From NCBI RefSeq assembly GCF_014205765.1, contig NZ_JACIIZ010000019.1, positions 1-64,000 on the forward strand: a stretch of DNA of 64,000 bases, read 5' to 3'. This document shows positions 7,439 through 16,507 of the stretch, piece after piece. Every line of letters starts with the position of its first letter. Positions within the stretch are counted from its first letter, which is position 1. The DNA comes from Nitrospirillum iridis. Its GTDB lineage: Bacteria > Pseudomonadota > Alphaproteobacteria > Azospirillales > Azospirillaceae. Below the pieces are notes generated by a model. It was not told where the DNA came from and ran no database searches. It saw only the letters and a program-made list of their open reading frames with translations. Both the position numbers and the translations under genes were made by a program.

Positions 7439-9025
7439 TCACTCCAGCGGCAGGGCCACGAACAGCAGGTCGCCGGCGCGTTCCACCAGCAGCAGCACGG
7501 CCTTCTGGCCATTCTCCCTGGCCTTGGCCACGCGCGTCGCCACGTCGGCGGGCGTGCCCACCTCTTCCTGCCCGACCTCGACGATCAGGTCGCCGGCCTT
7601 GATCTCCCGCCGGGCGGCGGGGCTGTCGGGGGCGACGCGGACCACGGCCACGCCCTGGGCGTCCTCGCGCAAGCTGAACTTCTGGCGGATCTTGGGGGTC
7701 AGGGCATCCAGCGTCAGGCCGACGCCGTCGATGGTGCCTTCGGCGTCCGAAGCGGTGGCGCCGGTGGCGGTCGCGGCGGCGGCCTCGACATCCTCCTTCA
7801 ACTCGCCCAGCGACACCGTCACATTCATGCGGCTGCCCTTGCGAACCACCACCAGGGCGGATTTATGGCCCACCGGCTCCTCCGCCACGATGCGGGGCAG
7901 GATGCGGCCGTTGGTGACGTCCTTGCCGTCGATGCTGACGATGACGTCGCCCTGGCGCAGGCCGGCCTGCTCGCCGGGACCACCGGGGCTGACCACCGCG
8001 ACCAAGGCGCCCCGCGACTGCTTCAGGTTCAGGGTTTCGGCGATGTCGGGCGTCACATCCTGGATTTGCACGCCCAGCCAGCCGCGCCGCACCTTGCCGG
8101 TGTCCCGCAACTGCTGCACCACGTTCTTGATCACCACCGACGGAATGGCGAAGCCGATACCGACGGACCCCGCCTCGCCCTCGCTGGCCTGGGGCGAGAA
8201 GATGGCGGTGTTCATGCCGATGACCTCGCCATTGAGGTTGATCAGCGGCCCGCCGGAGTTGCCGAGGTTGATGGAGGCGTCGGTCTGCAGGAAATCGTCG
8301 TACTTGCCGGCGCCAATGTCACGGCCGCGGGCGGAGATGATGCCCGCCGTCACCGTGCCACCCAGGCCGAAGGGGTTGCCGATGGCGACCACCCAGTCAC
8401 CCACCTTCACGATGTCGCTGTTGCCCAACACCATCGCCGGCAGCTTGGACGATGGCTCCACCTTCAGCAGGGCGATGTCGGTGGCCTTGTCGGTGCCGAC
8501 CAGCGTCGCCTTCAGCTGGGTGTCGTCCTGCAGGCGCACGGTGATCTCGTCCGCCCCCTCGATGACGTGGTTGTTGGTGACCACGTAGCCGGCGGCGTCG
8601 ATGATGAAGCCGGACCCCAGCGAGGTGGCGCCGCCCTTGTCACCGCCACCCTTGCCGCCATCGGGATCGCTTTCCTTCTGCCGCTGCTGGTAGTCGCGGA
8701 AGAAGTCGCCGAAGGGGGAGCCGGGCGGGAACTCGGGCATGGGCAGTTGGCCCTGCTTCTTGTTCTTCACCGTCTGGCTGGTGGAGATGTTCACCACCGC
8801 CGGCAGCATCTTTTCCACCAGCGGGGCGAAGCTATGGGGCGGCGGTTCCGCCTTGGCGGAGCTGGGATCGCCACAGGCCGTGGGCAGCAGCAGCACGCTC
8901 AGGACCATCAGCGACCGGCGCAGGGCCGAGAACGGCCGGCGCCGGGCCGGGCCCCGCTTCTCCGGGCCCCGATTTTCCGGGAAAGACACCGTCTGGGTAG
9001 GCACGGGGAAGGCGGGAGACGTCAC
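7439..9025 (-). CDS. degP: DegP/DegQ (HtrA) family periplasmic serine endoprotease
   Basis: An envelope quality-control protease and chaperone. In 528-residue numbering the triad is His153 (TNNHVIEG), Asp183 (ATDIALLK) and Ser257 (LGNSGGPL), followed by two PDZ domains (about 320-415 and 440-528). A glycine- and lysine-rich linker precedes the protease domain. The hydrophobic N-terminal segment ends LLPTACGD, a near-lipobox with Pro at -3, so lipidation is uncertain. GTG at 9025 is preferred because AGGAG lies ten bases upstream; GTG at 9094 would add 23 residues before a signal sequence. It is the last gene of the hflK-hflC-DUF2065-degP unit, a common alphaproteobacterial order. Confidence 0.93.
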   Translation of the reverse strand: MTSPAFPVPTQTVSFPENRGPEKRGPARRRPFSALRRSLMVLSVLLLPTACGDPSSAKAEPPPHSFAPLVEKMLPAVVNISTSQTVKNKKQGQLPMPEFPPGSPFGDFFRDYQQRQKESDPDGGKGGGDKGGATSLGSGFIIDAAGYVVTNNHVIEGADEITVRLQDDTQLKATLVGTDKATDIALLKVEPSSKLPAMVLGNSDIVKVGDWVVAIGNPFGLGGTVTAGIISARGRDIGAGKYDDFLQTDASINLGNSGGPLINLNGEVIGMNTAIFSPQASEGEAGSVGIGFAIPSVVIKNVVQQLRDTGKVRRGWLGVQIQDVTPDIAETLNLKQSRGALVAVVSPGGPGEQAGLRQGDVIVSIDGKDVTNGRILPRIVAEEPVGHKSALVVVRKGSRMNVTVSLGELKEDVEAAAATATGATASDAEGTIDGVGLTLDALTPKIRQKFSLREDAQGVAVVRVAPDSPAARREIKAGDLIVEVGQEEVGTPADVATRVAKARENGQKAVLLLVERAGDLLFVALPLE

Positions 9026-9190
9026 TGTAGGGCCACTCCTGGCAGGGGGACGTCCAACACATGGCGTCCGCCCGTCATCATTCCATTTACCCACTATAGG
9101 GGGGTGATGTCGCGCCTGTTAAGGGGGATGGCTCGTGATATCGCAAGGGGATAAGAGGGCACCCCCGCCAGGCGCCCCCGATTTCGCCCC

Positions 9191-9376
9191 TTAGCGGCGC
9201 GCCAGCCACACCAGGACCACGCCGATGCAGGCCCCCGCCAGCCCCGCCCAGCGCAGGCGTTCCGGCGGCGTCTCCGCCATACGGCCGGCCAGCCGGCGCA
9301 TGGCCACGGGCATGAGGGCGTAACACACGCCCTCCAGCACCAGGGCCAGGGCGGCCCCCGTCCATAAGTCGTTCAA
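9191..9376 (-). CDS. DUF2065 family small membrane protein
   Basis: A 61-residue protein with two hydrophobic helices, one near residues 5-25 and one near residues 43-58, separated by RRLAGRMAETPPERLRW. The pattern and the place between hflC and degP match DUF2065 (YjeT-like) proteins. The function is unknown; the fixed neighbourhood suggests a role with the HflKC membrane complex. It starts 38 bases after the hflC stop. Confidence 0.85.
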   Translation of the reverse strand: MNDLWTGAALALVLEGVCYALMPVAMRRLAGRMAETPPERLRWAGLAGACIGVVLVWLARR

Positions 9377-9414
9377 ACTGCTGAACTCCCTCCCGATAGC
9401 ACCTGAACCGGCCC

Positions 9415-10293
9415 TTACCTGTCGACGCGCTTGCGATCACCGGCCCCCAGATACTTGAAGAAGTCGGCGCCGGGTGACAGCACCATGGTGGTGTCCTCGG
9501 GCTTCAAGGTCTCGCGATAGGCCTGGAGACTACGGTAGTAGCTGTAGAATTCGGGGTTGCGGCTGATCGCCTCATTCATGATGCGAATCGCCTGGTTGTC
9601 GCCTTCGCCCCGGGTGTACTGCGCCTGGCGCTGGGCCTCGGCCAACAGCACGGTGCGATCCCGGTCGGCGCGGCTCTTGATCTGCTGCGACAGTTCCTGG
9701 CCCTGGGCGCGGGCCTCCGCCGCCTCGCGCTCACGTTCCGAGCGCATGCGGGCGAACACCGCCTGGCTGGTCTGTTCCGGCAGGTCGGCCCGGCGCAGGC
9801 GCACGTCCACGATCTCGATGCCCAGGCGCAGCGCCTCCTGATTCACCTGCCCCTTGATGTCGGACATCACCTTCTCACGGTCCTGCGACAGCACGGCCGG
9901 CAGGTTGACGTTGCCCAGCACCCGGCGCATGGCCGAGTTCACGATCACGGCCAGGCGCTGGCGCGCCTGCTGCTCGTTGCCCAGGGTCTGGAAGAACATC
10001 AGCGGGTCGGCGATGCGGTACCGGGCGTAGGCGTCGACCTGCAGCCGCTTCTGGTCGGCCAGGATGGCGCTTTCCACCGGCGGGTCGATGTCCAGCACCC
10101 GGCGGTCCAGCACCACCACGTTCTGCACGAAGGGGATCTTGGTCCACAGGCCCGGCTCGCGGATGACGCGCTTGGGCTCACCGAACTGCAGCACCAGCGC
10201 CTGTTGCGTCTGATCCAGGGTAAAGAAGCTGCCCTGCAGCAGGATGGCGGCCAGCACCAGGATGCCGAGGGGAACGAACCAGCGTTTTTCCAT
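9415..10293 (-). CDS. hflC: HflC, SPFH-domain subunit of the FtsH modulator complex
   Basis: A 292-residue membrane-anchored SPFH/prohibitin-type protein. One N-terminal transmembrane helix (about 7-25) is followed by the SPFH domain (VLQFGEPKRVIREPGLWTK onward) and a coiled coil rich in Glu, Arg and Ala (about 190-250), ending near FFKYLGAGD. With HflK it forms the large cage that encloses the FtsH protease and limits its access to membrane substrates. It starts 15 bases after the hflK stop and is clearly co-transcribed. Confidence 0.95.
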   Translation of the reverse strand: MEKRWFVPLGILVLAAILLQGSFFTLDQTQQALVLQFGEPKRVIREPGLWTKIPFVQNVVVLDRRVLDIDPPVESAILADQKRLQVDAYARYRIADPLMFFQTLGNEQQARQRLAVIVNSAMRRVLGNVNLPAVLSQDREKVMSDIKGQVNQEALRLGIEIVDVRLRRADLPEQTSQAVFARMRSEREREAAEARAQGQELSQQIKSRADRDRTVLLAEAQRQAQYTRGEGDNQAIRIMNEAISRNPEFYSYYRSLQAYRETLKPEDTTMVLSPGADFFKYLGAGDRKRVDR

Positions 10294-10308
10294 GGGGTCG
10301 GCCCTCCC

Positions 10309-11640
10309 TTACTGGCCGGCCGCGGCCGGGCTGCCCTGGGGCGGCGCGGCGGGCGGGGTGGCGGAATGCGGTTTCAGCATGTCGTTCAGGGGCAGGTAGG
10401 GCACGGCGCCGCCACCGGCCTTGTCGTCCAGCAGAACCTTGCGGGTGCCCTTCAGGACCTGCTCCATGGTTTCGATATACAGGCGCCGGCTGGCGGCGTC
10501 GGGGGCCTGGGAATACGCGTCCAGCACCTGCTGGAAGCGCTTGGCGTCGCCCTGGGCCAGGTCCACCACCTGGTCGCGGTAGGCCTGCGCCTCCTGATTC
10601 AGACGCTCGGCGTCGCCGCGGGCGCGGGGGATGATGTCGTTGCGGTAGGTTTCCGCCTCGTTGCGCAGGCGCTCCCTGTCCTGGCGGGCGCGCTGCACGT
10701 CGTTGAAGGCCTCCACCACCGCCGGCGGCGGCTCCACCCGCTGCAACTGGACCTGGGTGATCTCGATGCCGGCCTGGTACTGGTCCAGGATGGTTTGCAG
10801 CAGCTGACGGCTGTCGCTCTCGACACGCTGGCGGGCGTCGGTCAGCGCCTGCTGGATGTCCGTCCGGCCGATGACCTCGCGCATGGCGCTTTCCGCCACC
10901 TTCTTCACCGTTTCCGCCGGCTCGCGGATATTGAAAAGGAACTTGCCCGGGTCCTTGATGACCCAGAACACGGTGAAGTCGATGTCGACGATGTTCTCGT
11001 CGCCCGTCAGCATGGTGCTCTCGTCGGCGACATCGCGGTCGCTGACGCTGCGCCGGCCGTCGCCCTGGCTGCGATAGCCGATCTCGATGCGGTTGACGTT
11101 GGTGACCTGGGGCAGCAGCACATGTTCGATGGGCGCCGGCAGGTGATAGCGCAGACCCGGCTGTTCCACCCGCACCGGCCGGCCGAAGCGCATGACCACG
11201 CCCTGCTCGTTCGCCGCCACGCGGTAGAGGCCGGTCGCCAGCCACAACGCCGCCACCGCCGCCACGCCGACGCCGATGACCCGGCCGGTGGTCCAGCCGT
11301 TCAGGCCGAAGGGCGCACCCGGGCCCGAGGGACCGCGCCGCGGACCGCCGGCGCCCGGCCCACCGCCGTTGCCGCCCAGCAGAACGCGCAACCGCTCGCC
11401 ACCCTGGCGCACGGCATCCTCAAGACCTGGCTGGCGCGGGCCGGAACCCGACGGCTTACCCTTGGGCGGGGAGGAGGACGCGGAGGGGCCGTTGCCCGTC
11501 CCACCGGGGCTGGGGCCCCAAGGGTTGTGGGGCGGCGGGGTGCCAGCGCCCGTGTCGGGCTTGTCCTTGCCGGTGGATTTGTCCGGATCGTCCCCGGACC
11601 CGCCGTTCCCGCCGTTCGACCCTTGATTCGACCAGGGCAT
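10309..11640 (-). CDS. hflK: HflK, SPFH-domain subunit of the FtsH modulator complex
   Basis: A 443-residue partner of HflC. The first ~110 residues are rich in Gly, Pro, Ser and Asp, as is usual for HflK, followed by one transmembrane helix (about 119-139), the SPFH domain from ANEQGVVMRFG, and a long coiled coil with repeated ERLRNEAE and ERLNQEAQ patterns. The ATG at 11640 is chosen over the longer frame (to 11808) because it gives the standard MPWSNQG start. It is divergent from mrp across about 220 bases. Confidence 0.95.
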   Translation of the reverse strand: MPWSNQGSNGGNGGSGDDPDKSTGKDKPDTGAGTPPPHNPWGPSPGGTGNGPSASSSPPKGKPSGSGPRQPGLEDAVRQGGERLRVLLGGNGGGPGAGGPRRGPSGPGAPFGLNGWTTGRVIGVGVAAVAALWLATGLYRVAANEQGVVMRFGRPVRVEQPGLRYHLPAPIEHVLLPQVTNVNRIEIGYRSQGDGRRSVSDRDVADESTMLTGDENIVDIDFTVFWVIKDPGKFLFNIREPAETVKKVAESAMREVIGRTDIQQALTDARQRVESDSRQLLQTILDQYQAGIEITQVQLQRVEPPPAVVEAFNDVQRARQDRERLRNEAETYRNDIIPRARGDAERLNQEAQAYRDQVVDLAQGDAKRFQQVLDAYSQAPDAASRRLYIETMEQVLKGTRKVLLDDKAGGGAVPYLPLNDMLKPHSATPPAAPPQGSPAAAGQ

Positions 11641-11858
11641 GTTCGTCTTTCCTGTCCTGGAGATTTGAGCGCCGCACCCCATATGGGGGGCACCCGGACA
11701 GGGGGCATCGGTGGCCGATGGTCGCCGATGGCGGCCATCTCTCCCCCGGGCTTCCCCCCATTTCGGCGGCACCGTATATAGTCGGACGTTCGCAGGGAAG
11801 CCCGACACGGGCGATATGACCCCCCGCCCCCCACTTTACAAGATGAAGGCGTTTGATC

Positions 11859-12968
11859 ATGGCGGTTACCGAGTCCCAGGTGTTGGAAGCCCTACGGCAG
11901 GTGGCCGATCCCGACCGCGGGGCCGACATCGTCAGCCTGAAGATGGTGTCCGGCGTGGCCGTCAAGGACGGCCACGTCCACTTCACGCTGGAGGTCGATC
12001 CCCAGCGCGGCGCGGCGCTGGAGCCCTTGCGCCAGGCGGCGGAGAAGGCGGTGGACCGCCTGGCCGGCGTGCTGTCGGTCACGGCGGTGCTGACCGCCCA
12101 CCGCCCCCCGCCCAAGGCCGTCAGCGGCCAGGGCGGCACCGGCGCGCCCGGGGCCGGCAAGCCGGCCAAGGCCGGCGTGCCCGGCGTGGCCGCCATCATC
12201 GCCGTGGCGTCGGGCAAGGGCGGCGTGGGCAAGTCCACGACATCCGCCAACCTGGCGCTGGCCCTGGCCGCCAACGGCCTGACGGTGGGCCTGCTGGACG
12301 CCGACATCTACGGCCCGTCCATGCCCCGCATGATGGGCCTGAGCGGCAAGCCCGACAGCGCCGACGGCAAGCGCCTCGATCCGCTGGTCAACTACGGTAT
12401 CAAGGTCATGTCCATGGGCTTCCTGGTGGCCGAGGACACGCCCATGATCTGGCGCGGCCCCATGGTGATGAGCGCCCTGACCCAGATGCTGCGCGACGTC
12501 AACTGGGGCACCCTGGACGTGCTGGTGGTCGACATGCCGCCCGGTACCGGCGACGCCCAGCTGACCATGGCGCAGAGCGTGCCGCTGGCCGGCGCCGTCA
12601 TCGTCTCCACCCCGCAGGACATCGCCCTGCTGGATGCGCGCAAGGGCCTGAACATGTTCCGCCGGGTGGACGTGCCCGTGTTGGGCATCATCGAGAACAT
12701 GAGCTATTTCTGCTGCCCCAACTGCGGCCACCGCAGCGATATCTTCAGCCACGGCGGCGCCAGGGCCGAGGCGGAGAAACTGGGCATCGACTTCCTGGGC
12801 GAGGTGCCGCTGGACATCGCCATCCGCGAGACCAGCGACGCCGGCACACCCATCACCGTCACCCAGCCGGACGGCGTCCACGCCCAGACTTACCGCGCCA
12901 TCGCCGCCCGCGTGGCGGAAAAAATCAAGGCCGGCGGACGGACCGCCCCCCGCTTCGTGATCGAATAA
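11859..12968 (+). CDS. mrp: Mrp/ApbC-type iron-sulfur cluster carrier ATPase
   Basis: A 369-residue protein: N-terminal DUF59/MIP18-like domain (about 1-85), a Gly/Ala/Lys linker, then a ParA/MinD-type ATPase with deviant Walker A GKGGVGKST (about 119-127), DADIYGPSMPRM, and the cluster-binding CPNC motif near residue 280. It carries and delivers Fe-S clusters in the cytoplasm. ATG 11859 is preferred to the TTG two codons earlier. A short ATCTAT/ATAGAT dyad directly follows the stop, then the long inverted repeat at 12989-13093. Confidence 0.94.
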   Translation: MAVTESQVLEALRQVADPDRGADIVSLKMVSGVAVKDGHVHFTLEVDPQRGAALEPLRQAAEKAVDRLAGVLSVTAVLTAHRPPPKAVSGQGGTGAPGAGKPAKAGVPGVAAIIAVASGKGGVGKSTTSANLALALAANGLTVGLLDADIYGPSMPRMMGLSGKPDSADGKRLDPLVNYGIKVMSMGFLVAEDTPMIWRGPMVMSALTQMLRDVNWGTLDVLVVDMPPGTGDAQLTMAQSVPLAGAVIVSTPQDIALLDARKGLNMFRRVDVPVLGIIENMSYFCCPNCGHRSDIFSHGGARAEAEKLGIDFLGEVPLDIAIRETSDAGTPITVTQPDGVHAQTYRAIAARVAEKIKAGGRTAPRFVIE

Positions 12969-12988
12969 ATCTATCGCCCCATAGATAA

Positions 12989-13093
12989 GGCATTGGAAAG
13001 ACAGCGGGACGCGGCCGCAGCATCCCGTCGGAAGGCGAAAACGACGTTCTGTTGCGTCAATTCCGTGTCCGCTGTTTTTTCCTTTCCAATGCC
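12989..13093 (+). repeat. Long nested inverted repeat between mrp and the 97-residue ORF
   Basis: GGCATTGGAAAG (12989-13000) pairs perfectly with CTTTCCAATGCC (13082-13093). Directly inside, ACAGCGG (13001-13007) pairs with CCGCTGT (13069-13075), leaving a small T-rich bulge. A further hairpin, CGGGA/TCCCG, lies at 13006-13028. The inner right arm runs into TTTTTT (13075-13080), so the inner stem also looks like a terminator for mrp with a long loop. It could be a processed RNA structure, a terminator or a small mobile palindromic element. Confidence 0.5.
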
Positions 13094-13144
13094 AGGCCTC
13101 CATGATACATAAAGTTCCGTTTAGCGCATCTTGAGTGAAAGATC

Positions 13145-13438
13145 ATGCATCGGGTTGATACGGTTCAGGTTGCATATGCGTTCCGGGATGGGGCTCATTC
13201 CTTCCAGGTTGAGAATCCCGCCACGGGGGCCATCGCGGTGGCTCACGGCGTTCCCGAGGTCGCGTACGAGCAAGTGACCCGTACCCTTTCCGAGCGGGCG
13301 ACCGGCCTGTCCGGCCGCCGGGTGGTGGCGCGTCCCGCCCTGCCCTTCGATGATTTCTTCAACTGGCTGCGCCAGAACCCCATCGCCAGCGTCGCCGGCG
13401 CCCCGGTGAAGGTTGAGTTCGCCTGGGAATTGCGCTGA
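13145..13438 (+). CDS. Hypothetical protein, 97 residues
   Basis: I do not recognise a family. The protein is soluble, without signal peptide or membrane segment. Features: an aromatic N-terminal part (VAYAFRDGAHSFQVENPATG), a middle that repeats Val/Ala with Arg (GVPEVAYEQVTRTLSERA), and the end VKVEFAWELR. Purine-rich GAAAG lies just upstream of the ATG. The gene lies alone between the long inverted repeat and a GC-rich hairpin (13455-13476). Codon use is like that of its neighbours, so it is probably real. Confidence 0.55.
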   Translation: MHRVDTVQVAYAFRDGAHSFQVENPATGAIAVAHGVPEVAYEQVTRTLSERATGLSGRRVVARPALPFDDFFNWLRQNPIASVAGAPVKVEFAWELR

Positions 13439-13609
13439 TCGGCCTGAAGAGTTCGGGCGGCCCTGACCGGCCGCCCCGGTAGAGAGTGCCGCCTGTAAAC
13501 CCGGGAAACACCGGGCGGGCGAACAGGGATAGAGGAAACACCAAGCAAGGCGTGGTCCCCAAGGGGCCGAGCGGCGAAACACCCGGAAGGTCATCCTTCC
13601 GGGTGTTTT
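13439..13609 (+). ncRNA. Candidate small RNA ending in a strong terminator
   Basis: After the stop at 13438 there is a GGGCGGCC/GGCCGCCC hairpin (13455-13476), then about 100 bases without a convincing ORF containing several GAAACACC-type repeats (near 13507, 13537 and 13576). A strong intrinsic terminator closes the stretch: stem AAACACCCGGAAGG with CCTTCCGGGTGTTT (13577-13607), then TTGTTTT. Either the 97-residue gene has a long 3' UTR, or a separate small RNA of about 100-170 bases is made here. It does not match the SRP RNA, RNase P RNA or tmRNA motifs I know. Confidence 0.3.
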
Positions 13610-13614
13610 GTTTT
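13577..13614 (+). terminator. Strong rho-independent terminator
   Basis: A 14-bp stem with a TCAT loop is followed by TTTTGTTTT on the plus strand. It lies between the 97-residue gene and the converging glutathione S-transferase gene (stop at 13665). Confidence 0.85.
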
Positions 13615-13664
13615 GGCATCGGTTCGCCCAGGGTAGAGGTTCGCCCAGGGCGTGGCCCGCTCAG

Positions 13665-14336
13665 TCAGAGGGGCGTCAAGGGGCCGCCGTGCTCGATCGC
13701 CCTCTGATAGGCCGGTCGTGCCCGGATCGTCGCCAGGAACGACAGGACACGGGGATAGCTGTCCGCGATCCCGGAGCGGGCCGCGAACGCCTCCAGCGGA
13801 TAGCTCATCTGGATATCGGCGGCCGTGAACTCCGCCCCCGCGAACCAGGAACTCCGCGACAATTCCGCCTCCCAATAGTCGGCGTGCAGCTTGAGTTGCG
13901 GGTCGACCAGCACACGCTGCGTCGCGGCGGCGATCCCACGCGCGATGGGTCGGATCGGAAAGGGCACGCGGCTGGCAAGCCTGCCGAAGACGAGCTTCAG
14001 CAGCAAGGGCGGCATCGCCGAGCCCTCGGCATGATGAAGCCAGTGGGTGTACCGCAGCCGTTCGTCGGTACCGACCGGGGGCACGAGCCGCCCAGCGCCA
14101 TGCTGGGTGACGATATGGTCGATGATCGCCCCCGATTCGGCGATCACCCGCCCATCATCCAGGATCACCGGCGCCTTCCCCAGCGGGTGCACCTTCCGCA
14201 ACGCGGGCGGCGCGAGCATCGTCAGGGGGTCCCTTTGGTGAAGGACGACCTGGTAGGGCAGCGCCAGTTCCTCGAGCAGCCAGAGCACACGATGTGACCG
14301 CGAATTGTCGAGATGGTGAACCGTGATCATGGGCAT
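13665..14336 (-). CDS. Glutathione S-transferase family protein
   Basis: A 223-residue protein with an N-terminal thioredoxin-like domain: ITVHHLDNSRSHRVLWLLEEL (the Ser in NSRSHR is the likely catalytic site), then HPLGKAPVILDDGRVIAESGAI with the cis-Pro and ESGAI glutathione-binding motif. The all-helical C-terminal domain has FTAADIQMSYPLEA, the N-capping region. It would conjugate glutathione to electrophiles or reduce peroxides; the substrate is unknown. ATG 14336 has AAGGA upstream; ATG 14330 is possible. The leader contains an ACGAGGC/GCCTCGT hairpin (14348-14365) and, upstream of it, paired operator-like dyads. Confidence 0.88.
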   Translation of the reverse strand: MPMITVHHLDNSRSHRVLWLLEELALPYQVVLHQRDPLTMLAPPALRKVHPLGKAPVILDDGRVIAESGAIIDHIVTQHGAGRLVPPVGTDERLRYTHWLHHAEGSAMPPLLLKLVFGRLASRVPFPIRPIARGIAAATQRVLVDPQLKLHADYWEAELSRSSWFAGAEFTAADIQMSYPLEAFAARSGIADSYPRVLSFLATIRARPAYQRAIEHGGPLTPL

Positions 14337-14365
14337 GGATCCTTACGACGAGGCAAAGGCCTCGT

Positions 14366-14407
14366 GTTTACAGCGTAATCATTCTCGCCAATGATTACAA
14401 CGTAAAC
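14366..14407 (-). promoter_or_regulatory. Two adjacent operator dyads upstream of the GST gene
   Basis: Two 15-base sites, GTTTACnnnGTAATC (14366-14380) and GATTACnnnGTAAAC (14393-14407), are each an imperfect palindrome of the type GTTTACN3GTAAAC, and together they form one larger dyad around 14387. They lie 30-70 bases upstream of the GST start in an otherwise gene-free stretch. A regulator of TetR or similar type, encoded elsewhere, is the likely ligand (inference). Confidence 0.55.
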
Positions 14408-14476
14408 ATTTCTGGCCACGCTCATCACCATGGCGGGCCGCAGGTGCGCCGCTCCGCTCCGGACCAAGCCAAATCC

Positions 14477-16438
14477 TCAGCGCCGGCCGAACAGCCGCTC
14501 AATGTCCGCCAGCTTCAGTTCCACATAGGTGGGGCGGCCGTGGTTGCACTGGCCACTGTGGGGTGTCGCCTCCATCTCGCGGAGCAGCGCGTCCATCTCC
14601 CCCACCGTCAGCACGCGCCCCGCGCGGACGGAGCCGTGGCAGGCCATGGAGGAGCAGACCTCCTCCAGCCTTTCCTTGAGCGCGTGCTGGTCGCCCAATT
14701 CCGCCAGCTCATCGGCGATGTCGGTGACCAGGGCCTTGATGTCGGCCTTGGCGCCCAGCAGCGCCGGTATCTCCCGCACCACCACCGCACCGGTACCGAA
14801 GGATTCCAGGCACAGGCCCAGCTCCGCCAGCTCGTCGGAGCGCTCGGCCAGGCGGGCGGCGGCCGATTCCTCCAGCTCCACCACCTCGGGGATCAGCAGC
14901 ATCTGCCGCTTCACCCCCTGGGCCATCATGGACTGCTTGATGCGCTCATAGACCAGGCGCTCATGCGCCGCGTGCTGGTCGACGATGACCATGCCGTCCC
15001 GGGTCTGGGAGACGATGTAGGTCTGGTGCACCTGGGCGCGGGCGATGCCCAAGGGGAAGTCGGGCACGTCATTGGCGCCGTTTTGCGCCAAGGCCGCCAC
15101 CGCCGCCGCCAGGCCCGGGGATATCGGGCCGGGTGCGGCATCGGCGTAAGCCGGCGCCTCCGCCAAAACCGACGGCGCGTGGCCGGGCGCCGCCGGGGCG
15201 GCCCCCTCCCCCCTTGGGCCTTCCCAGGCGGCGACCGGCGCCTGGAAGGCGCGCGCGGCCTCAACCTGGCCCGCCGTGGGCCGGGTGATGCCGGGCCACG
15301 TGCCGCCCCCGGAATGGGGCTGCGGCTGCCATTGAAAGGCGGTCTGGGGGATGGGCTGGGCGCCATCGGCGCGGAAGCTGGCCAACGCCGCCTGGCCGAC
15401 GGTGGTCGAGGCCCGGTGGCCGGCGCCGGCCAGGGCGTGCTTGAGCGCCCCCACGATCAGGCCACGCACCAGCCCCTGGTCGCGGAAGCGCACCTCCGTC
15501 TTGGCGGGGTGGACGTTGACGTCCACATCCTCGCACGGGATGTCCAGGAACAGGGCCAGCAGGGGGTGGCGGTCGCGGGCCAAGAAATCGGCGTAGGCGC
15601 CACGCACGGCGCCCAGCAGCAGCTTGTCGCGCACCGGCCGGCCGTTGACGAACAGGTACTGGCCGGCGGCTGTGTTCTTGTTCAGCGTCGGCAGGCCGAT
15701 ATGGCCATAAAGGCGCACCCCCTCCCGCCGGGCGTCGATGGGCAGGGCGTTCTCCTGGAACTCCCGCCCCATAATGGCGCCGAGGCGGGCCAGCAAGGGA
15801 TCGTCACCCCCTAAAACACCCGAAGGCAGGGTTGCCGTCTGGGCCGGCAGGCGCAGGGGCGTGCGCCCCTCGTCCGCCACGGTGAAGGCGACCTCGGGAT
15901 GGGCCATGGCCAAGCGCTGCACCACGTCGACAGCGTGGTCGGTCTCCGTCCGCGTGGTCTTCAGGAACTTCAGCCGCGCCGGGGTGGCGTAGAACAGGTC
16001 GCGCACCTCGATTCGGGTGCCGACGGGGTGGGCCGCCGGCACGGGCTGGCCCTTGGCCCCACCCTCCACCGTCAGCGCCCGGGCGCTGTCCGCGCCCGGC
16101 TGGCGGCTGGTGATGGTCAGGCGGCTGACGGCGCCGATGGAGGGCAAGGCCTCCCCCCGGAAGCCCAGGGTGTGGATGTTCAGCAGGTCGTCGCCCGGCA
16201 GCTTGGAGGTGGCGTGGCGTTCCACCGCCAGCGACAGTTCCTCCGCCGTCATGCCGCCGCCATCGTCCACCACCTGGATCAGGGCCTTGCCGCCGTCGCG
16301 CAGGGTGACATCGATGCGGCGGGCACCGGCGTCCAGCGCGTTCTCCACCAGCTCCTTCACGGCGGCGGCGGGCCGTTCCACCACCTCGCCGGCGGCGATG
16401 CGGTTGACCAGGGTTTCGGGCAGCAAGCGTATGGGCAT
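14477..16438 (-). CDS. mutL: DNA mismatch repair protein MutL
   Basis: A 653-residue protein. The N-terminal GHKL ATPase has [18 protein letters not shown] and [13 protein letters not shown]. The C-terminal domain carries the endonuclease metal site [12 protein letters not shown], with the companion motifs ACHGSVRAG and QCNHGRPTY. So this is a nicking MutL of the type found where MutH is absent. A long Pro/Ala-rich linker (about 340-450) joins the domains. The start is the ATG at 16438. It is separated from pgi by about 70 bases. Confidence 0.96.
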   Translation of the reverse strand: MPIRLLPETLVNRIAAGEVVERPAAAVKELVENALDAGARRIDVTLRDGGKALIQVVDDGGGMTAEELSLAVERHATSKLPGDDLLNIHTLGFRGEALPSIGAVSRLTITSRQPGADSARALTVEGGAKGQPVPAAHPVGTRIEVRDLFYATPARLKFLKTTRTETDHAVDVVQRLAMAHPEVAFTVADEGRTPLRLPAQTATLPSGVLGGDDPLLARLGAIMGREFQENALPIDARREGVRLYGHIGLPTLNKNTAAGQYLFVNGRPVRDKLLLGAVRGAYADFLARDRHPLLALFLDIPCEDVDVNVHPAKTEVRFRDQGLVRGLIVGALKHALAGAGHRASTTVGQAALASFRADGAQPIPQTAFQWQPQPHSGGGTWPGITRPTAGQVEAARAFQAPVAAWEGPRGEGAAPAAPGHAPSVLAEAPAYADAAPGPISPGLAAAVAALAQNGANDVPDFPLGIARAQVHQTYIVSQTRDGMVIVDQHAAHERLVYERIKQSMMAQGVKRQMLLIPEVVELEESAAARLAERSDELAELGLCLESFGTGAVVVREIPALLGAKADIKALVTDIADELAELGDQHALKERLEEVCSSMACHGSVRAGRVLTVGEMDALLREMEATPHSGQCNHGRPTYVELKLADIERLFGRR

Positions 16439-16507
16439 GATGGGCCGCAGCCTACCACATCTTGGGGGCGGGGGGCAGCCACCTCACGCCCCCCGCCCCT
16501 CTTCCGC

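Noticed and set aside
11677-11688. CCCCATATGGGG as a sigma-32 -10 element for hflK or mrp
   Set aside because: The -10-like CCCCATAT is present on both strands, but no CTTGAA-type -35 lies at the right distance on either. It is kept only as an unexplained palindrome.
11641-11808. N-terminal extension of hflK
   Set aside because: MPWSNQG is the usual HflK start and the extension has low-complexity composition of the divergent promoter.
13439-13609. SRP RNA, RNase P RNA or tmRNA
   Set aside because: The conserved core motifs of these RNAs are absent; only an unassigned small RNA is proposed.
14420-15814. 456-residue plus-strand ORF opposite mutL
   Set aside because: The minus strand has all MutL motifs with normal length; the plus frame is a GC-driven shadow.
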